Of a stretch of 64,000 nucleotides of DNA, positions 7,857 through 15,587 are shown piece by piece. The stretch's first letter is position 1. Each line of letters opens with the position of its first letter. Origin of the DNA: CAITSH01 sp025356665 (GTDB lineage Bacteria > Pseudomonadota > Gammaproteobacteria > Burkholderiales > SG8-39); NCBI GenBank assembly GCA_025356665.1, contig JANXRV010000108.1:7327-71326 (forward strand), written 5' to 3'. The translations under genes were made by a program, and so were the position numbers. The notes beneath the pieces are model-generated. The model was given only the letters and a program-made list of their open reading frames with translations. It did no database searches and was not told the origin of the DNA.

Positions 7857-9701
7857 TTGGCGCGATTCCGCTTAAGCAGAGGCAAGCTTATCATTTCGTT
7901 GAACATCAGATCGTTTGCCGCGCGCGGCACGCTTGCCGCCCATGCGGCGCTGTTTTTTCTCGCGCTGATGTTCTCGCAGCCCTTCCTGCTCTCGCACCAC
8001 GCCTATCCGCTGCCGACCTTTTACCAGGAAGGGCTGGCCATCGCCCTTGGCCTGCTGGCCGTGGGGGCGATATTGCTTGCCCATCCGCGCGCGGGCCTGG
8101 TCATCCCGCATTCGGCGCTGTGGCTGCTGGCGTTCGCCGCCGTGCTCGGCCTGCAGGTCGAGCTCGAACTGGTGGCCTACTACGAGCAGGCGGTGATGGG
8201 GGGCTTGTACGTGTTGTGGGCGGCAATGCTGCTATGGCTGGGCAGCGAATTGCGACGCAGCCTCAGCCTGGAGCGCATTTGCGAGGTGCTGGCTTTTGCG
8301 TTGCTGCTGGCCGGCATGCTCAACGCCGTGTTCGGGCTGTTGCAGTATTTCATCGATGCGCGCGACCTGCCCAAGGCAATCTCGGCGATGCAGGGCCAGC
8401 ACGCCTTCGGCAACATCAATCAAGCCAACCTGTTTGCGAACCTGCTTTGCCTGGCGCTCGCTTCCCTCGCCTACCTGGTGCAGCGCGGGCGCTTGTCCGC
8501 CGGTTTTGCCGTTTTCGCCGGTACGCTGCTCTTGCTCGGTGTATCGCTGTCCAGTTCGCGCTCGGCCTGGCTTTACCTCGTCTGGTTCGTGCTGCTGTCG
8601 GCTGTCTGGGCCGCATTGTCGCGTACGCCTGCGGCAAGGAAAATGCTGTTTTGGCTTGTCGGCGCGATGGTGCTGTCGGTGTGCATGGAAGTCTTTGTCC
8701 ACCAGAGCGGTTGGTTTGTCGGTGTGGCCGGGCCGCCGGACACGATCAGCTCGCGCCTGGCTTCGCAAAGCATTTATGCGGAAAACGCCAAGCCTTCGAT
8801 ACGCCTGTTGTTTTGGCGGCAGGCGTGGCTGATGTTTGCCGATGCGCCGCTGCTAGGGGCGGGTTTTGGCGAGTACGCCTGGAATTATTTTTTGCACATC
8901 GAATTGTTCGCCGATAGCGTGTTCCCCGGGCAGTCGCGTCATGCGCACAGTATTGTTCTCCAACTGCTGGCCGAAACAGGCTTGCTTGGCACAGCCTGTG
9001 TTGCGATCGCCGCCGGCACCTGGGCGTGGCGGTCGCGGCGCGTCGAATTCAAGTTGGCGGAGTGGTGGTTGTTTGCGCTCGTCGGTGTCGAGGCCATACA
9101 CAGCATGGTCGAATTTCCCCTTTGGTACGCCCATTTTCTCGGTCCGACCGCCGTGCTGATGGGGCTCACGGAAAAGGACGGTTTTCAGTCTGCGCTCGGC
9201 GCCAAGTTGCGGGCGGTGGTCGCCCTCATGCTGCTGATGGGGGCGCTGATCCTGGGGGCGACCTGGCAGAACTACAACCGTTTTGAGGACTGGTTCCAGA
9301 GTTACCTGCGCATCCGGCGCGACGATCTGGCGAGTTTTCTCGGCTACCAGGATATTTTGTTCAAAATGGATCGTGCCCTGCTGCTGCGTCCGGCGATTGA
9401 CCTGGCGATGACAGGTGCGATTTTGCCCGATCGCAACAACCTGGCCGACAAGCTGGAATTCAACGGCACGGCGCTGCGCTATGCGCCGATCTGGCCGGTT
9501 GCTTATAAACACGTGTTACTGCTTGCCCTGGATGGGCAGAATGAACGGGCGGTGGCTTACTTGCGCCGCGCGCTGTTGATGTACCCGGGCCAGTCCGAGC
9601 TGTTTTTGACGGCATTGCGGGCGGTATCGCATGACATCCCCGACGCCTTTCCGGCGCTGGAGGGCATGGTCGCACGCGCCATAAAGGGTGAAAAGCCTTG
9701 A
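7857..9701 (+). CDS. pglL: O-antigen-ligase / PglL-type O-oligosaccharyltransferase
   Basis: This is a polytopic inner-membrane protein of up to 614 residues, with about 11-12 hydrophobic segments over the first 430 residues. A large periplasmic-type loop carries the Wzy_C ligase signature: GVSLSSSRSAWLY, GFGEYAWNYF, QSRHAHSIVLQLLAETG. The segment HSMVEFPLWYAHFLG is characteristic of the PglL branch, which transfers lipid-linked glycans en bloc to Ser or Thr of periplasmic proteins, classically type IV pilins. The C terminus is soluble and TPR-like. The start is uncertain: TTG at 7857 or 7899, neither with a clear ribosome-binding site. The gene lies directly upstream of mshE on the same strand, which suggests the MSHA pilins as substrates. 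Confidence 0.85.
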   Translation: MARFRLSRGKLIISLNIRSFAARGTLAAHAALFFLALMFSQPFLLSHHAYPLPTFYQEGLAIALGLLAVGAILLAHPRAGLVIPHSALWLLAFAAVLGLQVELELVAYYEQAVMGGLYVLWAAMLLWLGSELRRSLSLERICEVLAFALLLAGMLNAVFGLLQYFIDARDLPKAISAMQGQHAFGNINQANLFANLLCLALASLAYLVQRGRLSAGFAVFAGTLLLLGVSLSSSRSAWLYLVWFVLLSAVWAALSRTPAARKMLFWLVGAMVLSVCMEVFVHQSGWFVGVAGPPDTISSRLASQSIYAENAKPSIRLLFWRQAWLMFADAPLLGAGFGEYAWNYFLHIELFADSVFPGQSRHAHSIVLQLLAETGLLGTACVAIAAGTWAWRSRRVEFKLAEWWLFALVGVEAIHSMVEFPLWYAHFLGPTAVLMGLTEKDGFQSALGAKLRAVVALMLLMGALILGATWQNYNRFEDWFQSYLRIRRDDLASFLGYQDILFKMDRALLLRPAIDLAMTGAILPDRNNLADKLEFNGTALRYAPIWPVAYKHVLLLALDGQNERAVAYLRRALLMYPGQSELFLTALRAVSHDIPDAFPALEGMVARAIKGEKP

Positions 9702-9822
9702 TGGTGAGCGCAAGTGACGTTGCGGTTCGATTGCAAAGCAGGGTATTTTCGAGGTATTGATGGTGCTGATGCCACGCGTTGGCGGTGGCTAAGCACTACG
9801 CTCAGGGGAGTAAGGTCGGCAA

Positions 9823-11517
9823 ATGGCGAAACCAGAAAAAATCCGCATCGGTGACCTTCTTGTGCAGGACAAGGCTATTTCGCAGGAGCAGCTACGCGAA
9901 GCGCTGGAGTTGCAAAAGCGCAGCGGGCGCCGGCTCGGTCGGGTGCTGGTCGAGTCTTCGTTTGTCAGCGAAGACCAGATCAGCGAGGCCTTGTCGCGCC
10001 AACTCAATATTCCCTTTATCAACCTCAAGCAATTCACCTTCAACGTCGCCCTGGCACGCCGGCTGCCCGAAGTGCAGGCGAGGCGTTTTCGCGCGCTGGT
10101 GCTGGAGGAGCGTCAGCAGAGTTATCTTGTCGCGCTGGCAGACCCGAGCGACCTGTTTGCTTATGACGAATTGACCCGGATTCTAAAGCGCGATATCGAA
10201 CTGGCGGTCGTTAGTGAAAGTCTCCTGCTCGAATCCTTTGACCGTGTTTACCGCCGTACCGAGGAAATCACCAGTCTGGCGCGCGAGTTGGGGGACGACC
10301 TTGGTGAGGTGGTTGACTTTGGCGCGCTTAGCGCCGGCGCCGAGGATGCGCCCGTCGTCAAGTTGTTGCAGTCGGTATTTGAAGACGCGATCCAGGTGAA
10401 GGCCTCGGACATACACATCGAGCCAATGGAGGGGGCGCTGCGGATCCGTTTTCGCATCGACGGCAATTTGCAGCTCCAGACAGAGGCGGACAAGAAGATT
10501 TCCTCTGCCCTGGTGCAGCGGGTCAAGCTGACGGCGGGCTTGGATATTTCCGAAAAACGACTGCCGCAGGATGGCCGCTTCGATGTCAAGGCGCGCGGCG
10601 AGCAGGTTGATGTACGGATCTCGACCATGCCAACCCAGCACGGCGAGTCGATTGTCATGCGTCTGTTGAGCCGCGCCGCCGGTGTCCAGAGGCTAGACGG
10701 CATCGGCATGCCGGCGAGCCTGCTCAAGCGTTTCAGGGAGATTATCCAGCGTTCGTCGGGCATGGTCCTGGTGACCGGCCCGACCGGCAGCGGCAAGACC
10801 ACCACGCTTTACGCCGCGCTCGATGAAATGAATACCGTGGAGAAAAAAATCATCACGGTTGAAGATCCGATCGAATACAGGCTTGCCGGCTTGAATCAGG
10901 TGCAGGTCAACGACAAGATCGACCTGAGTTTCGCCAGGGTACTGCGCTCGGCTTTGCGCCAGGACCCGGACATTATTCTGGTGGGCGAAATGCGCGATGC
11001 GGAAACCGCACAAATCGGCCTGCGTGCCGCCATAACCGGCCACATGGTGTTATCGACAGTACATACACGCGATGCGGCGAGCACGCCGGTACGCCTGGTC
11101 GACATGGGGGCGCCGCCCTACATGGTCGCCTCGTCCCTGCACGCCGTGATCGCGCAGCGTCTGGTCAGGCTGGTATGCGAGAGTTGCGCGCAGTCTTATA
11201 AGCCGACAGACCAGGAGTTGCACTGGTTGACCGTATCGGCGGGTGCCCACGCTGAGCCCTTGCAGCTGCGCCAGGGTCGCGGCTGCCAGCGCTGCAGCGG
11301 CACGGGGTTCCGCGGTCGAACCGGCGTGTACGAGATGCTGGAAATGGACCTGACCCTCATGGAGATGATCAGCCGCAACGACCCGGCCGGTTTCATGCGG
11401 GCGGCGGGGGAGCAGATGGCCGGCCACACCCTGCGCCATCATGCCGCGGCGCTGGTGGCCGCCGGCAAGGCGAGCGTCGCCGAGGCCATGCGCTTTGGCG
11501 ATGAGGCTGACGACTGA
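9823..11517 (+). CDS. mshE: MSHA pilus assembly ATPase MshE (GspE/PilB family)
   Basis: This 564-residue hexameric ATPase drives pilin polymerisation from the cytosol. Residues 8-31 and 37-60 are two copies of the 24-residue MshEN motif (RIGDLLV... and RLGRVLV..., each ending in Gln), known to bind cyclic di-GMP. In both, the conserved Gly at motif position 10 is replaced (Lys17, Ser46). The ATPase core has Walker A GPTGSGKTTT near residue 320, an Asp box, Walker B ILVGEMRDAET and a His box. A tetra-Cys zinc site (CESC ... CQRC) is in the C-terminal domain. A GGGGAG stretch precedes the ATG. mshG follows after 4 nt. Confidence 0.96.
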   Translation: MAKPEKIRIGDLLVQDKAISQEQLREALELQKRSGRRLGRVLVESSFVSEDQISEALSRQLNIPFINLKQFTFNVALARRLPEVQARRFRALVLEERQQSYLVALADPSDLFAYDELTRILKRDIELAVVSESLLLESFDRVYRRTEEITSLARELGDDLGEVVDFGALSAGAEDAPVVKLLQSVFEDAIQVKASDIHIEPMEGALRIRFRIDGNLQLQTEADKKISSALVQRVKLTAGLDISEKRLPQDGRFDVKARGEQVDVRISTMPTQHGESIVMRLLSRAAGVQRLDGIGMPASLLKRFREIIQRSSGMVLVTGPTGSGKTTTLYAALDEMNTVEKKIITVEDPIEYRLAGLNQVQVNDKIDLSFARVLRSALRQDPDIILVGEMRDAETAQIGLRAAITGHMVLSTVHTRDAASTPVRLVDMGAPPYMVASSLHAVIAQRLVRLVCESCAQSYKPTDQELHWLTVSAGAHAEPLQLRQGRGCQRCSGTGFRGRTGVYEMLEMDLTLMEMISRNDPAGFMRAAGEQMAGHTLRHHAAALVAAGKASVAEAMRFGDEADD

Positions 11518-11521
11518 CACG

Positions 11522-12754
11522 ATGCCTTATTTCGCCTACAAGGGCCGCAATTCGCGCGGGGAACTCGTCCAGGGGGTCATCGAGAGCAGCGATTCGGGCG
11601 CGGTCGCCGACCAGTTGCTTAATACCGGTGTGGCCCCCATCGACATCAAACTCACCGGCACGCCGGCGGTTGCCGGGGCGCAAAGCCTGTTCCAGCGGTT
11701 TTTTGCCAAGTCGGTGAACATCGAGGATCGGATGCTGTTCAGCCGGCAAATGTACACCTTGCTCAAGTCCGGGGTGCCGATCTTGCGTGCACTTTCGGGC
11801 TTGCGTGAGTCGAGTTCCAACCCGACCATGATCAGGGTGCTTGGCGATATTCGCGAAAGCCTGGATGCCGGACGTGAACTTTCCGCGGCGATCCGCAAGC
11901 ACCCAAGCGTGTTCGATTCTTTTTACGTCAGCATGGTACGTGTGGGCGAAATGACCGGCCGGCTGGACGAAATTTTCCTGCGCCTGTTCGAGCATATCGA
12001 ATTTGAAAAGGATATCAAGGCGCGCATCAAGCAGGCGATCCGTTATCCGATCATCGTCATTGCGGCGATGGTCATCGCCATCGTGCTGGTGAACCTGTTT
12101 GTCATTCCGGCATTCGCAAAACTGTTCGCCGGCTTCAAGACGGAGTTGCCCATTTTCACCCGGATACTAATGGCCTCGTCAGATTTCACGCTCAAGTACT
12201 GGGCGCTGATCGCCATCGTCGCCGCGGTCGGCTACATCGGCGCGCGAGCCTACGTTGGCACTGAAAAAGGTCGCTATAACTGGGACAGACTCAAATTGAG
12301 GCTGCCGGTGGCGGGGCCGATTGTCGAAAAGGCCATGCTTGCCCGCTTCTCGCGGAGTCTCGCCATGGCGCTGCGCAGCGGCGTGCCGGTGGTGCAGGCG
12401 ATGTCGGTGGTTGCGCTGGTCGCCGATAACGCGTTTATCGCGCAGCGCATCGAGCAAATGCGCGACGGCGTCGAGAGGGGCGAGAGCGTGCTGCGCACCG
12501 CCGTGACCACCGGCGTGTTCACGCCGGTGGTATTGCAGATGATCGCCGTGGGTGAGGAGGCCGGCGCGCTTGACCGCTTGCTGCAGGATGTGGCCGAGAT
12601 GTACGAGCGCGAAATCGACTATGACCTGAAAAACCTGTCGAGCCAGATCGAACCCATCCTGATCGTGTTCCTCGGTATCCTGGTTCTCATGCTGGCCTTG
12701 GGCGTGTTCCTGCCGATTTGGGATCTTGGCCAGGCGGCAATGTCCAATCGATGA
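11522..12754 (+). CDS. mshG: inner-membrane platform protein MshG (GspF/PilC family)
   Basis: The 410-residue product starts MPYFAYKGRNSRGELVQGVI, the standard N terminus of GspF/PilC proteins. Two T2SSF domains follow, each a cytosolic helical bundle plus membrane helices; the helix pairs are near residues 173-200, 225-245 and the C terminus (IVFLGILVLMLALGVFLPI). Paired motifs such as GVPILRALS and GVPVVQAMS mark the two repeats. The protein anchors the MshE motor to the pilus base. The start is fixed by family alignment; the frame extending up to 11441 lies in mshE. Its stop overlaps the next start (ATGA). Confidence 0.96.
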   Translation: MPYFAYKGRNSRGELVQGVIESSDSGAVADQLLNTGVAPIDIKLTGTPAVAGAQSLFQRFFAKSVNIEDRMLFSRQMYTLLKSGVPILRALSGLRESSSNPTMIRVLGDIRESLDAGRELSAAIRKHPSVFDSFYVSMVRVGEMTGRLDEIFLRLFEHIEFEKDIKARIKQAIRYPIIVIAAMVIAIVLVNLFVIPAFAKLFAGFKTELPIFTRILMASSDFTLKYWALIAIVAAVGYIGARAYVGTEKGRYNWDRLKLRLPVAGPIVEKAMLARFSRSLAMALRSGVPVVQAMSVVALVADNAFIAQRIEQMRDGVERGESVLRTAVTTGVFTPVVLQMIAVGEEAGALDRLLQDVAEMYEREIDYDLKNLSSQIEPILIVFLGILVLMLALGVFLPIWDLGQAAMSNR

Positions 12755-13278
12755 AGGTGCGGGGCCGCACCGCGCAATGCGGCTTGACCCTGATCGAATT
12801 GATCGTCGTGATAGTTGTCATCAGCCTGGTATCGGCGGTGCTGCTCAACCGGCTCGCGTATTACCAGGAATTTGCCGAAAAAGTCGCCATGGAGCAGACC
12901 GTCGGGGCCATGCGCAGCGGGCTGCAAATGAAAATTGCATCACTATTGTTGCGCGGCGAGCATGGGGAAATTCCCCGTTTGTCGAACCGCAACCCGGTCG
13001 AGTTCCTGGAACAAGCGCCGCAGCTCTACGCCGGTGAACTGGCCGACTCTGAGGGACAAAAGAACCTGCGCAGGGGCGGCTGGTTTTTCGATTCCAGACG
13101 CCGGGAAATTGTCTATATCGTTGATAAAGAAAATTATTTTTACCCCGGCCCGGATGGCGCCAACTGGGCGCGATTCCGTGTGGTGGTCGAGTTTTCCAGT
13201 TTGGGTGGGGCGCTTGGTGGAGGCTTGGGGGCGGTGAGCATCGAGGCGACGAACGGGTTTATCTGGGATATGCGCTAA
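12751..13278 (+). CDS. prepilin-like protein in the MshF/MshB position
   Basis: The 175-residue protein has a type III (prepilin) signal: a short basic leader MKVRGRTAQCG, then LTLIE with Glu at position 5 after the cleaved Gly, and a hydrophobic helix (LIVVIVVISLVSAVLLNRL). The C-terminal half (NPVEFLEQAPQLYAGEL, then RRGGWFFDSRRREIVYIV) resembles minor pseudopilins that cap or initiate the fibre. Its place between mshG and the major pilins corresponds to mshF-mshB of Vibrio, but only one gene is present and I cannot assign it to either. It is translationally coupled to mshG. The weak pairing of a Cys directly before the cleavage Gly is unusual. Confidence 0.85.
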   Translation: MKVRGRTAQCGLTLIELIVVIVVISLVSAVLLNRLAYYQEFAEKVAMEQTVGAMRSGLQMKIASLLLRGEHGEIPRLSNRNPVEFLEQAPQLYAGELADSEGQKNLRRGGWFFDSRRREIVYIVDKENYFYPGPDGANWARFRVVVEFSSLGGALGGGLGAVSIEATNGFIWDMR

Positions 13279-13417
13279 GCCGCTTACAGGTGCCTGTTTT
13301 ACGCAGGCGAGGGTGGCTGGTGTTGCGTTTTCCATGTTCTATTTGCCGTACCCCATCGTGCAGAGGACCGGTTGCTAATCGATGCCAAACGGGTCCATCT
13401 GCGGGATATGCCGGTTA

Positions 13418-13433
13418 TGTGATTTCGATCACA
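13418..13433. promoter_or_regulatory. perfect CRP/Vfr-type palindrome
   Basis: TGTGA-TTTCGA-TCACA exactly matches the CRP-family consensus TGTGA-N6-TCACA. It lies in the non-coding gap before the pilin array, about 130 nt upstream of the first pilin ATG and 35 nt upstream of a sigma-54-like element. Its function as an activator site is inferred. Confidence 0.6.
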
Positions 13434-13467
13434 GACAGCGTTGCAAGGATCGAATACCGTCTCGCCC

Positions 13468-13483
13468 TAGCACTTGACTTGCA
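13468..13483 (+). promoter_or_regulatory. candidate sigma-54 promoter for the pilin array
   Basis: TAGCAC-TTGAC-TTGCA fits the -24/-12 pattern TGGCACG-N4-TTGCA at most positions, but the first G of the -24 GG pair is A. Predicted transcription starts near 13494, giving a 65-nt AT-rich leader. A sigma-70 reading (TTGACT at 13474) has no well-spaced -10 box. Major pilin genes are sigma-54-dependent in Pseudomonas, which makes the reading plausible. Confidence 0.4.
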
Positions 13484-13560
13484 AATATAAAAATATACCT
13501 TTACTATTCCAACAGTTATAGACATTATCTTTACTAATTAATTAATTGTATGGGGGGCTT

Positions 13561-14010
13561 ATGCGTCAACAACAACGTGGTTTTACCCTGATTGAACTCA
13601 TCGTGGTGATCCTGATTCTGGGCATCCTCGCTGCTACTGCCGCCCCCAAGTTCTTCAATCTCCAGTCCAGCGCCCGTATTTCTGCGCTGAATGGCGCACG
13701 GGCTGCGGTGCAATCGGCCGCGTCGCTGGCCAACGCCCTTTCGCTCGCCCAGGGTAATAGCGCGACTTCCTCGGTCACCGTGGAAGGAAATACCATCGCC
13801 ATGGTGAATTATTATCCCACCGCCAGCGGCATCATTGCTGCGGTTACTCTGGATTCGGGTACGTACACGTCGAGCAATAACGGGGCCTCGGTGGCCACCG
13901 TTGTGATGGCCGGTGCAACCACTCCGGCGTCCTGTGCTTTCAGCTATACAGCGGCCTCATCGACCAGTACCCCCCCCACGGTTCCCGTGCCGGTCACGTC
14001 GGGCTGCTGA
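13561..14010 (+). CDS. mshA: MSHA-type major pilin, copy 1 (type A)
   Basis: The 149-residue prepilin has leader MRQQQRG and mature N terminus FTLIELIVVILILG, with the essential Glu5 and a hydrophobic polymerisation helix. The MshA-like stretch APKFFNLQSSARISALNGAR follows. The C terminus has Cys in PASCAFSY and a terminal Cys (TSGC as the last residues), which probably form the pilin disulfide loop around a Thr/Ser/Pro-rich segment. The ATG at 13561 follows a GGGGGG stretch and gives the expected 7-residue leader. It shares the NASGIIAAVTLDSGTY/NNGASVATV body pattern with copy 3. It is the first gene after the regulatory gap, so probably the most expressed. Confidence 0.94.
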   Translation: MRQQQRGFTLIELIVVILILGILAATAAPKFFNLQSSARISALNGARAAVQSAASLANALSLAQGNSATSSVTVEGNTIAMVNYYPTASGIIAAVTLDSGTYTSSNNGASVATVVMAGATTPASCAFSYTAASSTSTPPTVPVPVTSGC

Positions 14011-14027
14011 CGAGGGGTGAGAGGAGT

Positions 14028-14060
14028 CCGGCCGCCGGTCCATGTGGTCGTGGCGGTCGG
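14028..14060 (+). ncRNA. conserved post-pilin hairpin, copy 1
   Basis: CCGGCCGCC pairs with GGCGGTCGG (one G-U), and the loop contains CCATGTGG. It begins 18 nt after the stop of pilin copy 1. Related hairpins with CATG in the loop follow each of the four pilin genes. It is treated as a structural RNA element of the mRNA, not an independent RNA. Confidence 0.5.
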
Positions 14061-14062
14061 GC

Positions 14063-14100
14063 GATACAGGGCGGGCCGGGCTTTGTGCCCGCTTTGTATC
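14063..14100 (+). terminator. long terminator-like hairpin without full T run
   Basis: GATACAGGGCGGGC pairs with GCCCGCTTTGTATC over 14 positions (two as G-U), with loop CGGGCTTTGT. It resembles the true terminator after pilin copy 4 but lacks the T tract, so it may attenuate rather than stop transcription. A diverged counterpart follows pilin copy 3 (15452-15496). Confidence 0.5.
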
Positions 14101-14262
14101 AATGCCGTGGCCGTCGCCTTACCGTGTTATGGTCGCAAGTTGCGATAAGCGGGTGTGCGAGTTGGTTTGCTTGCTGTGCGACTTCCTGATGCCAAATACG
14201 CGTTCCAAGATTTCCTTTGGGTGGGGACAACAACGTGAAGCAATTGAAGGCAGGGGAATAAC

Positions 14263-14721
14263 GTGAAAAAACCGAAGACGGGATTTACCTTGATCGAGTT
14301 GATTGTCGTGATTCTCATTTTGGGCATTCTGGCCGCTGTTGCAGCCCCCAAATTCTTTAATCTCCAGTCATACGCGCGCATCTCGGCGCTGAATGGCGCG
14401 CGGGCCGCGGTGCAATCGGCCGCATCACTGGCAAACGGCACCTCCCTCGCCCAGAGCTTTAGCGCGGGATCCTCGGTGTCCGTGCAAGGCGTTTCCGTGG
14501 CGATGGTGAATTTTTATCCGGATGGTTCCAATCTCACCAGCGGCATTATCGGCGCGGTTAATTTGGATTCGTCGACCTATACGAGCAGCGTGAGCGGTAC
14601 ATCGAGCACTTTTTCGATAGCCGGTGCACCCACCTCGGCGTCCTGCGCTTTCAGCTATACATCGGCGACAACGAGCACGGTTCCGCCTGTGGTTACCGCT
14701 GCGACCACGTCGGGCTGCTGA
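14263..14721 (+). CDS. mshA: MSHA-type major pilin, copy 2 (type B)
   Basis: The 152-residue prepilin has leader MKKPKTG, then FTLIELIVVILILGILAAV and the MshA-like APKFFNLQSYARISALNGAR. The start is GTG at 14263 with AGGGG upstream. Its body differs from copy 1 (SFSAGSSVSVQGVSVAMVNF, then GIIGAVNLDSSTYTSSVSG) and closely matches copy 4. The C-terminal Cys pair is kept (SASCAFSY and terminal SGC), with a Thr/Ser-rich segment between. The 252-nt gap from copy 1 holds two hairpins and shares a CTGATGCCAA segment with the gap before copy 4. Confidence 0.93.
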   Translation: MKKPKTGFTLIELIVVILILGILAAVAAPKFFNLQSYARISALNGARAAVQSAASLANGTSLAQSFSAGSSVSVQGVSVAMVNFYPDGSNLTSGIIGAVNLDSSTYTSSVSGTSSTFSIAGAPTSASCAFSYTSATTSTVPPVVTAATTSGC

Positions 14722-14744
14722 CGGTAGGAGGCGTGAGAACTAGC

Positions 14745-14765
14745 CCGACCGGATCATGCGGTCGG
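14745..14765 (+). ncRNA. conserved post-pilin hairpin, copy 2
   Basis: A perfect 7-bp stem, CCGACCG with CGGTCGG, has loop GATCATG, 24 nt after the stop of pilin copy 2. It is the cleanest of the four related hairpins. It is followed by GGGTGGGAGG and a short T run, possibly a decayed terminator. Confidence 0.5.
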
Positions 14766-14925
14766 TCGCAAAGGGTGGGAGGTAGATTTTTATGTCCGTT
14801 TTGGGTGTCGGGGCTGAAGCGATACCATTCTGGCACGGCAGGTCAAGGTAAGCGGATGCGCGGGCTGCATTTTTTGGATTGATTGTTGTTTGAGTTGTTT
14901 GAGTTTTTGAGGCTAGATATGGGTT

Positions 14926-15408
14926 ATGGAAATTTCGATTTTGGCGTTTAAAACAAACGCAAAGCAATCTGAGGCAGGATTTACGTTGATCGAATTGATT
15001 GTCGTGATTCTGATTTTAGGCATTCTGGCAGCCGTTGCAGCGCCAAAATTCTTTAATCTTCAGTCGAGCGCCCGCATCTCGGCGCTGAACGGCGCGCGGG
15101 CTGCGGTGCAATCGTCCGCATCGTTGGCCAACGCCCTTGCGCTCGCCCAGGGCAATAGCGCAGCTTCCTCGGTATCGGTACAAGGTACGACCATTACGAT
15201 GGTGAATTTTTATCCGAATGCCAGCGGCATCATTGCCGCGGTGACCTTGGATTCGGGTACGTACTCGGCTAGTAATAACGGGGCTTCGGTGGCCACCGTC
15301 ACGATGGCCGGTGCGGTCACGCCGGCGTCCTGCGCTTTCAGCTATACAGCGGCGTCATCGGCCACCGTCCCGCCCGTGCTTACCACGCCGGTCACATCGG
15401 GCTGCTGA
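14926..15408 (+). CDS. mshA: MSHA-type major pilin, copy 3 (type A)
   Basis: The 160-residue prepilin has a longer leader (MEISILAFKTNAKQSEAG, 18 residues) before FTLIELIVVILILGILAAV. The mature protein is very close to copy 1: NALALAQGNSAASSVSVQG, then ASGIIAAVTLDSGTYSASN and NNGASVATVTMAGAVTPASC. It ends in the same SGC. The long leader is unusual for MshA but still basic/polar. No shorter ATG or GTG start exists in frame between 14926 and the cleavage site, so the longer leader is accepted. The upstream gap (205 nt) is AT-rich near the start. Confidence 0.92.
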   Translation: MEISILAFKTNAKQSEAGFTLIELIVVILILGILAAVAAPKFFNLQSSARISALNGARAAVQSSASLANALALAQGNSAASSVSVQGTTITMVNFYPNASGIIAAVTLDSGTYSASNNGASVATVTMAGAVTPASCAFSYTAASSATVPPVLTTPVTSGC

Positions 15409-15426
15409 CGAGGCGTGAGACGATTT

Positions 15427-15452
15427 CGGCCACCGGTGCATGCGGTGGGCCG
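15427..15452 (+). ncRNA. conserved post-pilin hairpin, copy 3
   Basis: CGGCCACCG pairs with CGGTGGGCCG with one bulged base, and the loop is GTGCATG. It starts 19 nt after the stop of pilin copy 3 and is followed by a GATACAGGGCGGGC arm of a second, weaker hairpin like that after copy 1. Confidence 0.5.
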
Positions 15453-15587
15453 ATACAGGGCGGGCGAGCAGCTTTTATGCCCGGCTTTTGCGTGTCGTGG
15501 TTGGAGTGTTATCCTGTTACGGTGGTAATTGGCCACCCTGATGCCAAGTCCTCGTTCCGGAACTTCTCTTTTGGAGCGCAAAATAAG

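Noticed and set aside
15477..15587. N-terminal extension of pilin copy 4
   Set aside because: The 37 extra codons lie in the conserved hairpin region and would destroy the short prepilin leader.
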